A DNA stretch of 52,229 nucleotides from Candidatus Oleimmundimicrobium americanum (GTDB lineage Bacteria; Actinomycetota; Aquicultoria; UBA3085; Oleimmundimicrobiaceae). This document shows positions 1 to 8,533 of this stretch, piece after piece (the first letter of the stretch is position 1; each line of letters opens with the position of its first letter). The notes beneath the pieces were generated by a model. That model saw only the letters and a program-made list of their open reading frames with translations. It was not told the origin of the DNA and did not search any database. The stretch spans positions 1 to 52,229 of the forward strand of contig DFBH01000055.1 of assembly GCA_002366545.1 (NCBI GenBank), in the 5' to 3' direction. Position numbers and translations under genes: made by a program.

Positions 1-20
1 GTAAGGGCGTGGGTATCTAT
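1..20. repeat. Fragment of the interspersed intergenic repeat
   Basis: The first bases read GTAAGGGCGTGGGTATCT, which closely match GTAAGGGCGTGGCAATCT at about 42941 in the first repeat island. The window therefore probably opens at the edge of another copy of that repeat family. Only the end is visible, so this is a similarity call and not a defined element. Confidence 0.45.
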
Positions 21-49
21 TTATTAAATTAATCAGCCTGGTAAAAATA

Positions 50-79
50 TTGATATTGAAATGCTAAAAAAAATATAAT
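50..79 (+). promoter_or_regulatory. Sigma-70-type promoter for ileS
   Basis: TTGATA (50-55) and a perfect TATAAT (74-79) are separated by 18 bp. A transcript would start near 86 and leave an ~80-nt leader before the ileS GTG. In that leader CCTCTC (101-106) can pair with the ileS Shine-Dalgarno GAGAGG (153-158) or, overlapping it, CTCA (106-109) can pair with TGAG (115-118). No T-box AGGGUGG element is visible. Confidence 0.65.
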
Positions 80-166
80 AAAAAGTGGCATTGTAAGCAT
101 CCTCTCTCATTGTTTGAGCGGGGTATTTATTTAACGATTTAAAAACACCGGCGAGAGGTTTTATAG

Positions 167-2965
167 GTGAATTACAAAAAGACGCTTAATCTCCCAAAGT
201 CAAAATTTTCAATGAAGGCAAATTTGGTTCAAAAAGAGCCTGAAATTTTGAAGTTCTGGGATGAAGTTGACATCTATAAATTAGTAAGCAAGAAGACCGC
301 CGAAGCCCCTTTTTTTATTCTGCATGACGGCCCGCCTTATGCAAATGGTGATATCCACTTGGGGCATACTCTCAATAAAGTTCTGAAAGATATTATCGTT
401 AAATACAAAACCATGAGAGGTTTTAATAGTCCGTATGTTCCCGGTTGGGATTGTCATGGGCAGCCAATTGAACACAACGTAGAAAAGAAATTGGGCAAAA
501 AAAAGAGTGAAGTTAGTCAAGTTAAGCTTAGAAAACTTTGCAGAGATTATGCTTTAAAATTTGTAAAACGGCAAACTCAGCAGTTTAAAAGATTGGGTGT
601 ACGCGGAGATTTTAAAAATCCGTATTTAACACTGAAACATCATTACGAAGCGATAAATGTTGAAGTTTTCGGCAAACTTTATAAAAATGGGAATATTTAT
701 AAAGGGAGAAAACCAATTCACTGGTGTTATCATTGTGAAACGGCTTTGGCAGAAGCTGAAATCGAATACAATGACGAAAAATCAACTTCAATATATGTAA
801 AATTTCCTCTAAAAAGTGAATTTGCCCCCCTCGACAGTTATAATTTGCCGAAGTACTTCTTAATTTGGACAACAACACCTTGGACATTGCCTGCAAATGT
901 GGCAATAGCAGTTAATCCTAAAGTTGAATATGTAGCAATTGAAGCGATGGACGAAATTTACATTGTAGCTAAAGATTTGGCTGAAAGAGTTTTTTCGGAG
1001 GCCGAGATTTTAAACTTTAAAGTTATAAAAACCTTTAAAGGCCAAGAACTCGAAGGCCTTGAATGTTTACATCCTTTTCAATCCCGAGAATCTATTATAA
1101 TATCGGCTGATTTTGTGGAATTAGATACCGGAAGCGGCTGTGTCCATATTGCTCCCGGTCACGGTCAAGAAGATTACCAGGCAGGGCTCAATTATAAATT
1201 ACCGATAATCATGCCCGTTGACGGCAAAGGCTTTTTTACTCAGGAAGCGGGCAAATATGTTGGACAACACGTAGAAGAAGCAAATGAAACCATTGTAAAT
1301 GATTTGAGAAAAGATAATTTGCTATTTCACTCTTCAACAATTACTCATTCATATCCACATTGTTGGCGTTGCAAAAATCCGGTTATCTTCCGAGCAACCG
1401 AGCAATGGTTCGTTTCTGCGGACGGTAAAGATCTTCGCAAGAAGGCGCTTGAAGAAATTAGGAAAGTAAATTGGATACCGTCATGGAGTGAAAAAAGAAT
1501 AACAAGCATGGTAAAAGATAGGCCCGACTGGTGTATATCTCGGCAAAGGGCGTGGGGTGTTCCGATTCCTGTCTTTTATTGTAGCGATTGCGGGAAAGAA
1601 ATTGTAACTTTTGAATCAATAAAATCCGTGTTAAATCTTTTTGAAAAAGACGGTTCCGATGCCTGGTTTACTAAATCAGCGGAAGAAATTTTGCCAGAAG
1701 GAACTATTTGCCAAAGTTGTAAAGGAACACAGTTTGTTAAAGAGAGTGACATATTAGATGTTTGGTTTGAATCCGGTGTTAGTCATTTTGCAGTACTAAA
1801 AAATAGATCCGACTTAAATTGGCCGGCGCAGCTTTATCTTGAAGGAAGCGATCAGCATCGCGGTTGGTTCCAGTCTTCTTTGCTGACATCTGTTGGATGT
1901 ACAGGGAAGGCGCCCTATGAATCTGTGCTTACCCATGGGTTTTTGGTGGATGGGGAAGGGCGTAAAATGTCTAAGTCTTTAGGTAATGTTGTTGATCCAT
2001 TGGAAGTTATTAAACAGTCGGGAGCCGATGTTTTGCGATTATGGGTGATTTCATCGGATTACACTTCGGATATAGCGGTTTCTCAAGAAATCCTCGAGCG
2101 AGTTTCTGAAGCTTATCGAAGAATTAGGAATACGATGAGGTTTTTAATGGGCAATTTGTATGATTTTGAACCGGAAAAGGATAAGGTAAATTATGAGAAT
2201 ATGGAAGAAATAGACAGATGGGTTCTCAGCCGACTGTATAAACTCATTAAAACCGTGACTCAGGCACACGATGAATACAAGTTTCACATCATCTATCATT
2301 CTATTTTTAATTTTTGCGTAACGGATTTAAGTTCGTTTTACCTTGATGTCCAAAAGGATTGCCTCTATACTTTTGCTCCGGATTCTAAAGAGCGCAGATC
2401 TTGCCAGACTGCTTTGTCTGAAATACTAATGTCATTGATAGGGATGCTTGCTCCGACCCTTGTTTTTACCGCTGAAGATGCTTGGAGAAGTTTGCCTGAT
2501 AACTACAAAGATGAAATTAGCGTGCAACTTACTTCTTGGCCTCAAGCAAATAACGATTTAATAGACGAGGAACTTGAGGAAAAATGGGATAAGCTTTTGA
2601 AGATTAGAGGAGAAGTTTTAAAAGCTTTAGAAACAATGAGAAACGAAAAGTTGATAGGAAATTCCCTTGAGGCCATGGTTACCATATATTCAAACCATGA
2701 ATTTTATAAGTTTTTAAATTCATATAAAGATATTTTGCCCGGCATCTTTATAGTTTCGCAAGTTAAGCTTTTTGATTCTGTTGACGATATACCGGGTAAG
2801 GCTTTTCAAAGCGAGGAATTACCGGGACTTTTAATTTTAATATCTAAAGCGTCGGGCGACAAATGTGAACGATGTTGGAATTATAGTGAAAGCGTTGGAG
2901 AAGATAATGAGTATCCGACAATTTGCTCTCGGTGTTTGAAAGTTATAAAAAGTCAAAGAAACTAA
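167..2965 (+). CDS. ileS: Isoleucyl-tRNA synthetase
   Basis: Cytoplasmic class Ia synthetase that charges tRNA-Ile with isoleucine. The HIGH motif is HLGH at residues 64-67 and KMSKS is near residue 600. The CP1 editing domain carries the WTTTPWTLPAN stretch. A C-terminal zinc-binding pair, CERC near 900 and CSRC near 922, is of the bacterial type. At 932 residues the protein is full length. The GTG start at 167 has GAGAGG eight bases upstream. It is the first gene of the run ileS, traR-like, lspA, lgt, rluD; ileS next to lspA is a common bacterial arrangement. Assignment is secure. Confidence 0.98.
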   Translation: MNYKKTLNLPKSKFSMKANLVQKEPEILKFWDEVDIYKLVSKKTAEAPFFILHDGPPYANGDIHLGHTLNKVLKDIIVKYKTMRGFNSPYVPGWDCHGQPIEHNVEKKLGKKKSEVSQVKLRKLCRDYALKFVKRQTQQFKRLGVRGDFKNPYLTLKHHYEAINVEVFGKLYKNGNIYKGRKPIHWCYHCETALAEAEIEYNDEKSTSIYVKFPLKSEFAPLDSYNLPKYFLIWTTTPWTLPANVAIAVNPKVEYVAIEAMDEIYIVAKDLAERVFSEAEILNFKVIKTFKGQELEGLECLHPFQSRESIIISADFVELDTGSGCVHIAPGHGQEDYQAGLNYKLPIIMPVDGKGFFTQEAGKYVGQHVEEANETIVNDLRKDNLLFHSSTITHSYPHCWRCKNPVIFRATEQWFVSADGKDLRKKALEEIRKVNWIPSWSEKRITSMVKDRPDWCISRQRAWGVPIPVFYCSDCGKEIVTFESIKSVLNLFEKDGSDAWFTKSAEEILPEGTICQSCKGTQFVKESDILDVWFESGVSHFAVLKNRSDLNWPAQLYLEGSDQHRGWFQSSLLTSVGCTGKAPYESVLTHGFLVDGEGRKMSKSLGNVVDPLEVIKQSGADVLRLWVISSDYTSDIAVSQEILERVSEAYRRIRNTMRFLMGNLYDFEPEKDKVNYENMEEIDRWVLSRLYKLIKTVTQAHDEYKFHIIYHSIFNFCVTDLSSFYLDVQKDCLYTFAPDSKERRSCQTALSEILMSLIGMLAPTLVFTAEDAWRSLPDNYKDEISVQLTSWPQANNDLIDEELEEKWDKLLKIRGEVLKALETMRNEKLIGNSLEAMVTIYSNHEFYKFLNSYKDILPGIFIVSQVKLFDSVDDIPGKAFQSEELPGLLILISKASGDKCERCWNYSESVGEDNEYPTICSRCLKVIKSQRN

Positions 2966-3038
2966 ATTGGGATATCGATTTTATATATATTAATGAAGCC
3001 TTAGTTTGGCAGAAAACATCGCAAATAGGAGGTAAATT

Positions 3039-3413
3039 GTGGTAGACAATAAGAGGCTTATTCTTTTAAAAGAAAAGCTGATAAATGAGAAAAGTCGTTT
3101 AGAGGATGAGTTAAAAGAGATTGAAGAGGGGAATGTAAATCAAACTCAATCCGAAGCGACCGGGGAAAATTCTTATGAAGATGATTTTGCAGATAGCGGA
3201 ACGGCAACTTTTGAGCGGGAGAAGGACCTCTCGCTGGATCGAAATATTAAAGATTTATTATTTCGGGTTGACAAGGCACTTGAACGCATAGAAAAAGGAA
3301 CTTATGGGAGATGTATTGTATGCGGTAAAGATATAGACCCCGCGAGATTGAAAGCTGTGCCATACGCAGATCTTTGCATCGAATGCAAAAAGAAAGAAGA
3401 AAAGAGCTGGTAG
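3039..3413 (+). CDS. DksA/TraR-type zinc-finger protein (YteA-like)
   Basis: A 124-residue protein with a charged, probably coiled-coil N-terminal half and a C-terminal four-cysteine finger: CIVC near residue 93, then CIEC. This is the dksA/traR C4 zinc-finger fold; family members bind the RNA polymerase secondary channel or are of unknown role (YteA of Bacillus). The GTG start follows a strong AGGAGG by about 5 nt. It lies between ileS and lspA, a position where such genes recur in monoderm bacteria. The precise role (ppGpp cofactor or not) cannot be read from sequence. Confidence 0.9.
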   Translation: MVDNKRLILLKEKLINEKSRLEDELKEIEEGNVNQTQSEATGENSYEDDFADSGTATFEREKDLSLDRNIKDLLFRVDKALERIEKGTYGRCIVCGKDIDPARLKAVPYADLCIECKKKEEKSW

Positions 3414-3439
3414 TTTACTGAATAAACGGGGTTGATTAT

Positions 3440-3892
3440 TTGGTTTTTCTATTTATTGCAGGTATCGTATTTTTTATTGATCAATTAACGAAGTTATTTA
3501 TACGTCAAAATTTTCAGATTGGTGAAAGCATCCCTGTAGTAAATAATTTTTTTCATATAACTCGTGTTCAGAATAGAGGTGCGGCGTTTGGTTTGATGCC
3601 AGAGCAGCACCTCTTATTGATTTTGGTTGCCCTTTTTGTTGTTGTTTTTCTGGCTCTTTATTTTTGGCGCAAACAGCCAAAGGGTATTTTAATGCGAATA
3701 TCCCTTGGGACAATATTAGGTGGAGCCGTTGGGAATTTAACAGATCGATTATTTATCGGAAACGTAACTGATTTTCTTGATTTTTGCATCTGGCCGGTTT
3801 TTAATATTGCTGACTCTGCCATTGTAGTTGGAATTGTTTTGATATTGGTTTCGTTGTTTAAAAAACCACGTGGTAAATTAATTAAGAATTAA
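3440..3892 (+). CDS. lspA: Lipoprotein signal peptidase (signal peptidase II)
   Basis: Inner-membrane aspartyl protease that removes the signal peptide of diacylated prolipoproteins. It is 150 residues with four hydrophobic segments. The two catalytic aspartates are visible in NLTDRL..VTDFLDF and FNIADSAI. TTG start at 3440 with ACGGGG about 8 nt upstream; no better in-frame start is seen. It is followed 17 nt later by lgt, the enzyme that acts one step earlier in lipoprotein maturation, so the pair is functionally coherent. Confidence 0.96.
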   Translation: MVFLFIAGIVFFIDQLTKLFIRQNFQIGESIPVVNNFFHITRVQNRGAAFGLMPEQHLLLILVALFVVVFLALYFWRKQPKGILMRISLGTILGGAVGNLTDRLFIGNVTDFLDFCIWPVFNIADSAIVVGIVLILVSLFKKPRGKLIKN

Positions 3893-3909
3893 GGTTATGA
3901 GGTGATAAT

Positions 3910-4650
3910 TTGCATCCGGTCTTAATAAAAATTGGATCAATATCGGTTTATTCGTATGGATTTATTCTTGCGGTGGCCTTTATAGTCAGCTTTTTCATTG
4001 CAATTTCTGAAGCAAAACGAAAGAGTATCTCTTTGGATGTTGTTTATGATTTAACATTGGCTGCAATGATTGGGGGAGTTGTAGGGGCCAGGATTTTTTA
4101 TGTTATTGCCCATTTGGATTATTTTTTCGAACATCTCTTAAAGATTTTCGTTATTCAAGACGGAGGGTTAGTATTTTACGGAGGTTTGGTGGGTGGTACC
4201 CTTGCAGTCTTTCTTGTTATTTCGCTTAAAAAACTTGTAACATCTAAAGTAGCGGATATGGTGGCTCCATGTTTAGCTCTTGGAGGAGCGATTGGACGCA
4301 TAGGTTGTTTTTTAAATGGCTGTTGTTATGGAAAACCCTCAAATGTGTTTTGGGTTGTTAAATTTCCGGGTTTGCCTTATGCTCGTCATCCAACTCAAAT
4401 TTACGATCTTTTATATAATTTAATTATCTTTGGAATTATTTGGAATTTTAGAAAAAAAACAGATAAAGATGGAATGATTTTCTGGATTTATTTATTTCTT
4501 TATTCTACCGGGCGTTTTATCGTTGAATTTTTTAGAGTTACGAAAATTGTATCTTTGGGATTGACAGGGGCTCAGTTGATAAGTCTGGGAATATTTTTAA
4601 TTTCAGCGGTTGTTTTGTTTAAAAAATATCTACTAAGTCGTTCTTCTTAA
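3910..4650 (+). CDS. lgt: Prolipoprotein diacylglyceryl transferase
   Basis: Polytopic membrane enzyme that transfers diacylglycerol from phosphatidylglycerol to the lipobox cysteine of prolipoproteins, the first step before LspA. It has 246 residues and about seven hydrophobic segments. The Lgt signature is present as GRIGCFLNGCCYGKPS near residues 129-145, and RHPTQIYD follows. TTG start at 3910 with GAGGTGA four bases upstream. It sits between lspA and rluD in the same transcription unit. Confidence 0.96.
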   Translation: MHPVLIKIGSISVYSYGFILAVAFIVSFFIAISEAKRKSISLDVVYDLTLAAMIGGVVGARIFYVIAHLDYFFEHLLKIFVIQDGGLVFYGGLVGGTLAVFLVISLKKLVTSKVADMVAPCLALGGAIGRIGCFLNGCCYGKPSNVFWVVKFPGLPYARHPTQIYDLLYNLIIFGIIWNFRKKTDKDGMIFWIYLFLYSTGRFIVEFFRVTKIVSLGLTGAQLISLGIFLISAVVLFKKYLLSRSS

Positions 4651-4679
4651 AACTTCGGATAAGGTGATTATTTTTTAAA

Positions 4680-5615
4680 TTGAGAGATATTAAAAAAATT
4701 ACTTTAGAAATTGAGGATAATGATGAGGGGAAAAGGCTGGATTCTTTTTTGGCTCATCAAAAAGTAGTTCCATCGCGTTCTTTTGCCCAACGTTTAATCA
4801 GCGAAGGGTTTGTTAAAATTGACGGTAAACCGACAACAAAAAACCATCGTTTAAAAAAAGATGAAACCGTTTTCATTGAAATTCCACCTCCGAAGCCGTC
4901 ATTGGTAATCCCGGAGAATATACCGTTAAATATAATTTATGAAGACGAGGATTTAATTGTTCTTTCAAAACCGGTGGGTTTAGTTGTTCATCCTTCATAC
5001 GGTCATGTTAACGGTACTTTAGTCAATGCTCTATTGGCTCATACTAAGGATTTGTCAGGGGTGGGAGGAGTTATTCGTCCCGGGATTGTTCATAGACTGG
5101 ATAAAAATACATCCGGCCTCATGATTGTGGCAAAGAATGATCGGGCCCACCACATTTTATCGAGAGCGCTGAAAGACAGAAAAATAAAACGTTCATATCT
5201 TGCATTGGTGCATGGCGTTATGGAAGTTGAGGCCGGTATTATAGATGCCCCGATTGGAAGGAACCCAAAAACAAGAAAAACAATGGCGGTAACAGAGAGA
5301 GGGAGCAAAAGAGCGGTAACAACATTCAAGGTAAAGGAAAGGTTCAGAAATTATACACTCCTTCAGCTTAAATTAGAGACCGGAAGAACACACCAAATAA
5401 GAGTTCATATGAGATACGTTAATCACCCTGTAGTCGGAGATCCCGAGTATGGCTACAAAAAAATCGAGAAAAACCTTGGCCTCGCTCGTCAATTTCTACA
5501 TTCTTACCGTCTTGAATTTACTCACCCGCGAACGGGAGAAGAATTATCATTCGAGGATGAACTTCCCGATGAGTTAACAGAAGTTTTAATTCGTTTGCGA
5601 GCTTGTCAAATATAA
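4680..5615 (+). CDS. rluD: Large-subunit rRNA pseudouridine synthase, RluD family
   Basis: An S4 RNA-binding domain (first ~80 residues) is followed by an RluA-type pseudouridine synthase domain. The catalytic aspartate lies in HRLDKNTSGL near residue 140. At 311 residues the length fits RluD of monoderm bacteria (YlyB/RluD), which modifies helix 69 of 23S rRNA; the exact target is inferred from family. TTG start at 4680 with AAGGTGAT about 11 nt upstream. It is the last gene of the ileS run and converges on the minus-strand nuclease with only 27 bp between stops and no evident terminator. Confidence 0.92.
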   Translation: MRDIKKITLEIEDNDEGKRLDSFLAHQKVVPSRSFAQRLISEGFVKIDGKPTTKNHRLKKDETVFIEIPPPKPSLVIPENIPLNIIYEDEDLIVLSKPVGLVVHPSYGHVNGTLVNALLAHTKDLSGVGGVIRPGIVHRLDKNTSGLMIVAKNDRAHHILSRALKDRKIKRSYLALVHGVMEVEAGIIDAPIGRNPKTRKTMAVTERGSKRAVTTFKVKERFRNYTLLQLKLETGRTHQIRVHMRYVNHPVVGDPEYGYKKIEKNLGLARQFLHSYRLEFTHPRTGEELSFEDELPDELTEVLIRLRACQI

Positions 5616-5642
5616 GCGCCAATAAAATTCATGAGTTTAGAC

Positions 5643-6785
5643 TTATTCCCCATCCCTTTTTTTAATTGTTTTTAGATACAAACCGTAAGTTATGTTTTGT
5701 AGCTCTTTCGCCTCTTCGATAAGTTTTTTAGTTTTTTCATCAAGAGCGTTGCTGTCTAAAAGGTTTTTAAGAGATTTATTATCAATTTGTACAATTTTTT
5801 CCCAAAGATTCAGGGGTTCTAAAACATCTCTGACTTTTTCGGGGTCATAAATATATTTTGCTCTTTCAGATAAAGTAATGGCGTTGACCTGTGAAAAAAT
5901 TTGTTTTAAATTATGTTCTTCGAAATATTGACGAAGGATATCTTTTATCTTTTCAAGACGAGATGTAATTAATTTTTTTTGCCCATTAAGATTTGCATAT
6001 TCGTCTATCACCTTTTCAATTTCTATTGATCCCTCGGTTTTTTTAAATTTATCCTTAAAAAATGGACAACGAGCTTGGAATGCGCACCAAGGGCACAGAT
6101 TGTTTTGAATGGGGTCAAAATTGCCCGCTTTGATATTTTCGGCGGTTTGCAAGATTAGTTCCTCGATTTTTGGTAGCTCTTCAGCTTTTCTAATCGTGCT
6201 CATCCTTATATTTGGCACTACGAAATATAAAGTAAGTTTTTCCGGCTCAATTGACCAGATATTTTTTGCGGCAAAGTAATACATGGAAAGTTGTAGGTTT
6301 TCGTCAATTTTTGACTGAGGGGGAAGTTTTCTGTTTGTTTTATAGTCTATGATTTCCAAATTGCCATTTGGGGTTTTTTCAACCTTATCGATTATTCCTG
6401 TTAGAATACATGGTTCACCTGAAGATAAATTGTCGTCAAGCTTAATTTGAAATTTGTGTTCAAGCGCTACGGGTAGAGAAAAGCTGTCTACATTGGTGCG
6501 GTAAAAGTTTCTTAAAATTTGTTTTGCAAACTCTCGGTAGGTTTTTTCTTCTCCCTCGTCTGAATATCCTTCGGAAAACCAATTTTTGTTTAGAAAATTT
6601 AAAAGGTTTTCAAGAGAAGGTGGTTTTGGAGTGGGAACGTTATAAAAGTAATACAATGTTTTATGAATGGTGCTTCCAAAGCTTAAAGCGGGAGTTTTTT
6701 TGCGAGGGAATTTGTCCACGTAAATAAATTTGTAGGAAAGCGGACAGTTCCGATATGTTGAAATAGATGAGTAGCTAAGTTTCAT
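5643..6785 (-). CDS. PD-(D/E)XK nuclease of the RecB/AddB/Cas4 type with Fe-S cysteines
   Basis: A 380-residue stand-alone nuclease. The core is visible as GIIDKVE (D133), then EIIDYKT (D147, K149), and LQLSMYY (Q165/Y169), the RecB-nuclease motif set; H41 lies in STIHKTL. Four cysteines, C14 near the N-terminus and C231, C234 and C240 near the middle, match the 4Fe-4S staple seen in AddB and Cas4. No helicase domain and no cas genes are near. The ATG start is preceded by GGAGG. It is the only complete minus-strand gene and is driven by its own LexA-type promoter, which points to a DNA-damage role rather than a housekeeping one. The specific substrate is unknown. Confidence 0.88.
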   Translation of the reverse strand: MKLSYSSISTYRNCPLSYKFIYVDKFPRKKTPALSFGSTIHKTLYYFYNVPTPKPPSLENLLNFLNKNWFSEGYSDEGEEKTYREFAKQILRNFYRTNVDSFSLPVALEHKFQIKLDDNLSSGEPCILTGIIDKVEKTPNGNLEIIDYKTNRKLPPQSKIDENLQLSMYYFAAKNIWSIEPEKLTLYFVVPNIRMSTIRKAEELPKIEELILQTAENIKAGNFDPIQNNLCPWCAFQARCPFFKDKFKKTEGSIEIEKVIDEYANLNGQKKLITSRLEKIKDILRQYFEEHNLKQIFSQVNAITLSERAKYIYDPEKVRDVLEPLNLWEKIVQIDNKSLKNLLDSNALDEKTKKLIEEAKELQNITYGLYLKTIKKRDGE

Positions 6786-6816
6786 TTTGCCTCCATATTT
6801 CGTATATGTATATAGT

Positions 6817-6846
6817 AATGTATACAGAACATATGTTCGCTGTCAA
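6817..6846 (-). promoter_or_regulatory. Promoter of the RecB-like nuclease gene
   Basis: On the minus strand a perfect TTGACA (6841-6846 on + coordinates) is followed after 18 bp by TACATT (6817-6822). The spacer holds the LexA-type palindrome. The nuclease ATG lies about 30 nt downstream with GGAGG in between. The layout repeats that of the promoter upstream of the recA locus at 39771. Confidence 0.7.
6826..6839. promoter_or_regulatory. LexA-type SOS operator
   Basis: GAACATATGTTC is a perfect 12-bp palindrome; with flanks it matches the Gram-positive SOS box CGAAC-N4-GTTCG at all but one position (A for the first C). It lies between the -35 and -10 of the nuclease promoter, where bound LexA would block transcription. 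No lexA gene is in the window, so the regulator is inferred. Confidence 0.8.
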
Positions 6847-6904
6847 GGTTTATTTGATATTTATTATACGCGGTTTCCGCTTATTTCGAATACTTTAAAG
6901 CTTA

Positions 6905-6933
6905 TTGCCTTAAATTAAGTTGTTGTGTTAAAC
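6905..6933 (+). promoter_or_regulatory. Weak candidate promoter for rpsB
   Basis: TTGCCT (6905-6910) and TTAAAC (6928-6933) with a 17-bp spacer lie upstream of the structured rpsB leader. The -10 is poor, so this is only the best candidate seen in the 259-bp divergent gap between the nuclease gene and rpsB. Confidence 0.25.
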
Positions 6934-6953
6934 TGTTCACACTTTACAACACA

Positions 6954-7012
6954 CGTTGGTGGACTTCTTTTAAGTTCCCTTTTTTTGGGTTAAAAGAAGG
7001 TTGAAGCCAACG
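6954..7012 (+). promoter_or_regulatory. Structured leader of rpsB
   Basis: CGTTGG (6954-6959) pairs with CCAACG (7007-7012). Inside it CTTCTTTTAA (6964-6973) pairs perfectly with TTAAAAGAAG (6990-6999), and CCC (6977-6979) can pair with GGG (6987-6989). No U-run follows, so it is not a simple terminator. It ends 32 nt before the rpsB ATG. Ribosomal protein S2 is autoregulated through its leader in several bacteria, so a feedback site is the likely role; that is inference. Confidence 0.6.
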
Positions 7013-7044
7013 GAGGAAAAAACCGGTAGAAAGGAGGAGAGAGC

Positions 7045-7767
7045 ATGGCAGTAGTTTCAATGAAAAACCTGCTTGAGGCAGGTGTTCACTTTGGGCATCA
7101 AACAAGACGCTGGAACCCAAAAATGAAGCCGTATATCTTTACTGAGAGAAATGATATTTATATCATTGATCTTCAGAAGACATTGGTTTTAATAGAGAAG
7201 GCATACGAATTTGTCAAAGAAACCGTTGCTAATGGTGGAACGGTTCTTTTTGTAGGTACGAAAAAGCAAGCTCAGGAGTCAATTAAGCAAGAAGCTGCTC
7301 GTTGTGGAATGCCTTATGTTAATTATCGCTGGTTGGGCGGTATGCTAACCAATTTTAAGACAATCAGCAAACGGATTGAGTGTTTGGAAGAATTAGAGAA
7401 AATGGACGAAAGCGGATTAATGAATAAGCTTACCAAAAAAGAAGCAATGAAACTTAATGCTAAAAAAGATAAGCTCAATAAATATCTCGACGGAATAAGG
7501 GATATGAAAAAATTGCCTGATATCGTGTTTGCAATTGACACCAAAAAAGAAGCTATAGCGATCAAAGAGGGTAGAAGACTTGAAATTCCGATAATAGGAA
7601 TAGTGGATACCAACGCTGATCCGAATGAAGTTGATTATGTTATTTCTGCAAACGATGATGCAATTAGAGCAGTTGCTTTAATGAGTAAAATTATGGCAGA
7701 CGCTTGTTTGGCGGGTATCAAGAGAAGGGTGCCCATTAAAGAAGAATTAGGAGTAATTGAAGGTTAA
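7045..7767 (+). CDS. rpsB: Ribosomal protein S2
   Basis: Small-subunit ribosomal protein, 240 residues. The family start is plain (MKNLLEAGVHFGHQTRRWNP), and GTKKQAQ, WLGGMLTNF and IVDTNADP are conserved S2 stretches. The ATG start has a strong AAAGGAGG upstream. It opens the run rpsB, tsf, pyrH, frr, uppS, cdsA, dxr, rseP, ispG, proS, and is preceded by a structured leader and followed by a hairpin before tsf. Confidence 0.98.
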   Translation: MAVVSMKNLLEAGVHFGHQTRRWNPKMKPYIFTERNDIYIIDLQKTLVLIEKAYEFVKETVANGGTVLFVGTKKQAQESIKQEAARCGMPYVNYRWLGGMLTNFKTISKRIECLEELEKMDESGLMNKLTKKEAMKLNAKKDKLNKYLDGIRDMKKLPDIVFAIDTKKEAIAIKEGRRLEIPIIGIVDTNADPNEVDYVISANDDAIRAVALMSKIMADACLAGIKRRVPIKEELGVIEG

Positions 7768-7771
7768 ATGC

Positions 7772-7798
7772 ACAGCGAGTCATTTTTTGACTCGCTGT
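7772..7798 (+). terminator. Perfect hairpin between rpsB and tsf
   Basis: ACAGCGAGTCA (7772-7782) pairs with TGACTCGCTGT (7788-7798) across a T5 loop, an 11-bp perfect stem starting 4 nt after the rpsB stop. The following bases (AATCAAAAT) are not a U-run, so it is more likely a partial attenuator or an mRNA processing or stability element than a full terminator. Confidence 0.55.
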
Positions 7799-7833
7799 AA
7801 TCAAAATCAATTAAATTAGGGGGTTGCTGATAA

Positions 7834-8430
7834 ATGGCAATAAGTGCCACCCAAATAAAGAAATTAAGGGATTCTACCGGGGCGGGTATGATGAATTGTA
7901 AAGCCGCATTGGTTGAAGCTGAAGGAGATATAGAAAAAGCAGTTGATATTTTGCGCAAAAAAGGAGCTGCTGCTTTAGGTAAAAAATCTGGAAGAACAGC
8001 AAACGAAGGAGTTATAGTTTCTTATATTCATTCGGGTAACAGGCTTGGTGTGTTATTAGAAGTTAATTGTGAGACTGATTTTGTAGCTCGAAATGAGGAT
8101 TTCAAAAACTTTGCGCACAATATAGCCATGCATATCGCTGCCTCAAACCCACTTTGGGTTTCGAGGGAAGAGGTGCCTTCCGAAGTATTGGAGAAGGAAC
8201 GTGATATATATAAGGAGCAAGCCCTTAACGAAGGGAAACCGGATAAGATAATCGACAGGATAGTTGAAGGTAAAGTCGAAAAATTTTATGAGCAAACTTG
8301 TTTGATGGAACAACGCTTTGTTAAAAATCCGGACTTAACCGTTCAGGATTATCTTGCCGAGTTGGTTGGAAAAATTGGAGAGAACGTAGTTGTTAAGCGA
8401 TTTACCAGGTATTTTCTTGGTGAGGAATGA
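7834..8430 (+). CDS. tsf: Translation elongation factor Ts
   Basis: Guanine-nucleotide exchange factor for EF-Tu. N-terminal UBA-like segment IKKLRDSTGAGMMNCKAAL, then the EF-Tu-contacting TDFVARN motif near residue 80. At 198 residues it is the short form typical of many monoderms and Thermus, with one C-terminal subdomain. The ATG start has GGGGG upstream. It is 66 nt downstream of rpsB, separated by a hairpin that may set the S2:EF-Ts ratio. Confidence 0.97.
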   Translation: MAISATQIKKLRDSTGAGMMNCKAALVEAEGDIEKAVDILRKKGAAALGKKSGRTANEGVIVSYIHSGNRLGVLLEVNCETDFVARNEDFKNFAHNIAMHIAASNPLWVSREEVPSEVLEKERDIYKEQALNEGKPDKIIDRIVEGKVEKFYEQTCLMEQRFVKNPDLTVQDYLAELVGKIGENVVVKRFTRYFLGEE

Positions 8431-8533
8431 TAATCAATTTATTTTTAAATTTTGATAAATTATTTTAAGCTAAGCACAGTTTGCGAAAAGATATGATTGT
8501 TTAACGAAAGGGAAACGAAAGGAAATTAAAAAA

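Noticed and set aside
80..166. T-box riboswitch upstream of ileS
   Set aside because: Leader is only about 80 nt and lacks the AGGGUGG T-box sequence and a terminator.
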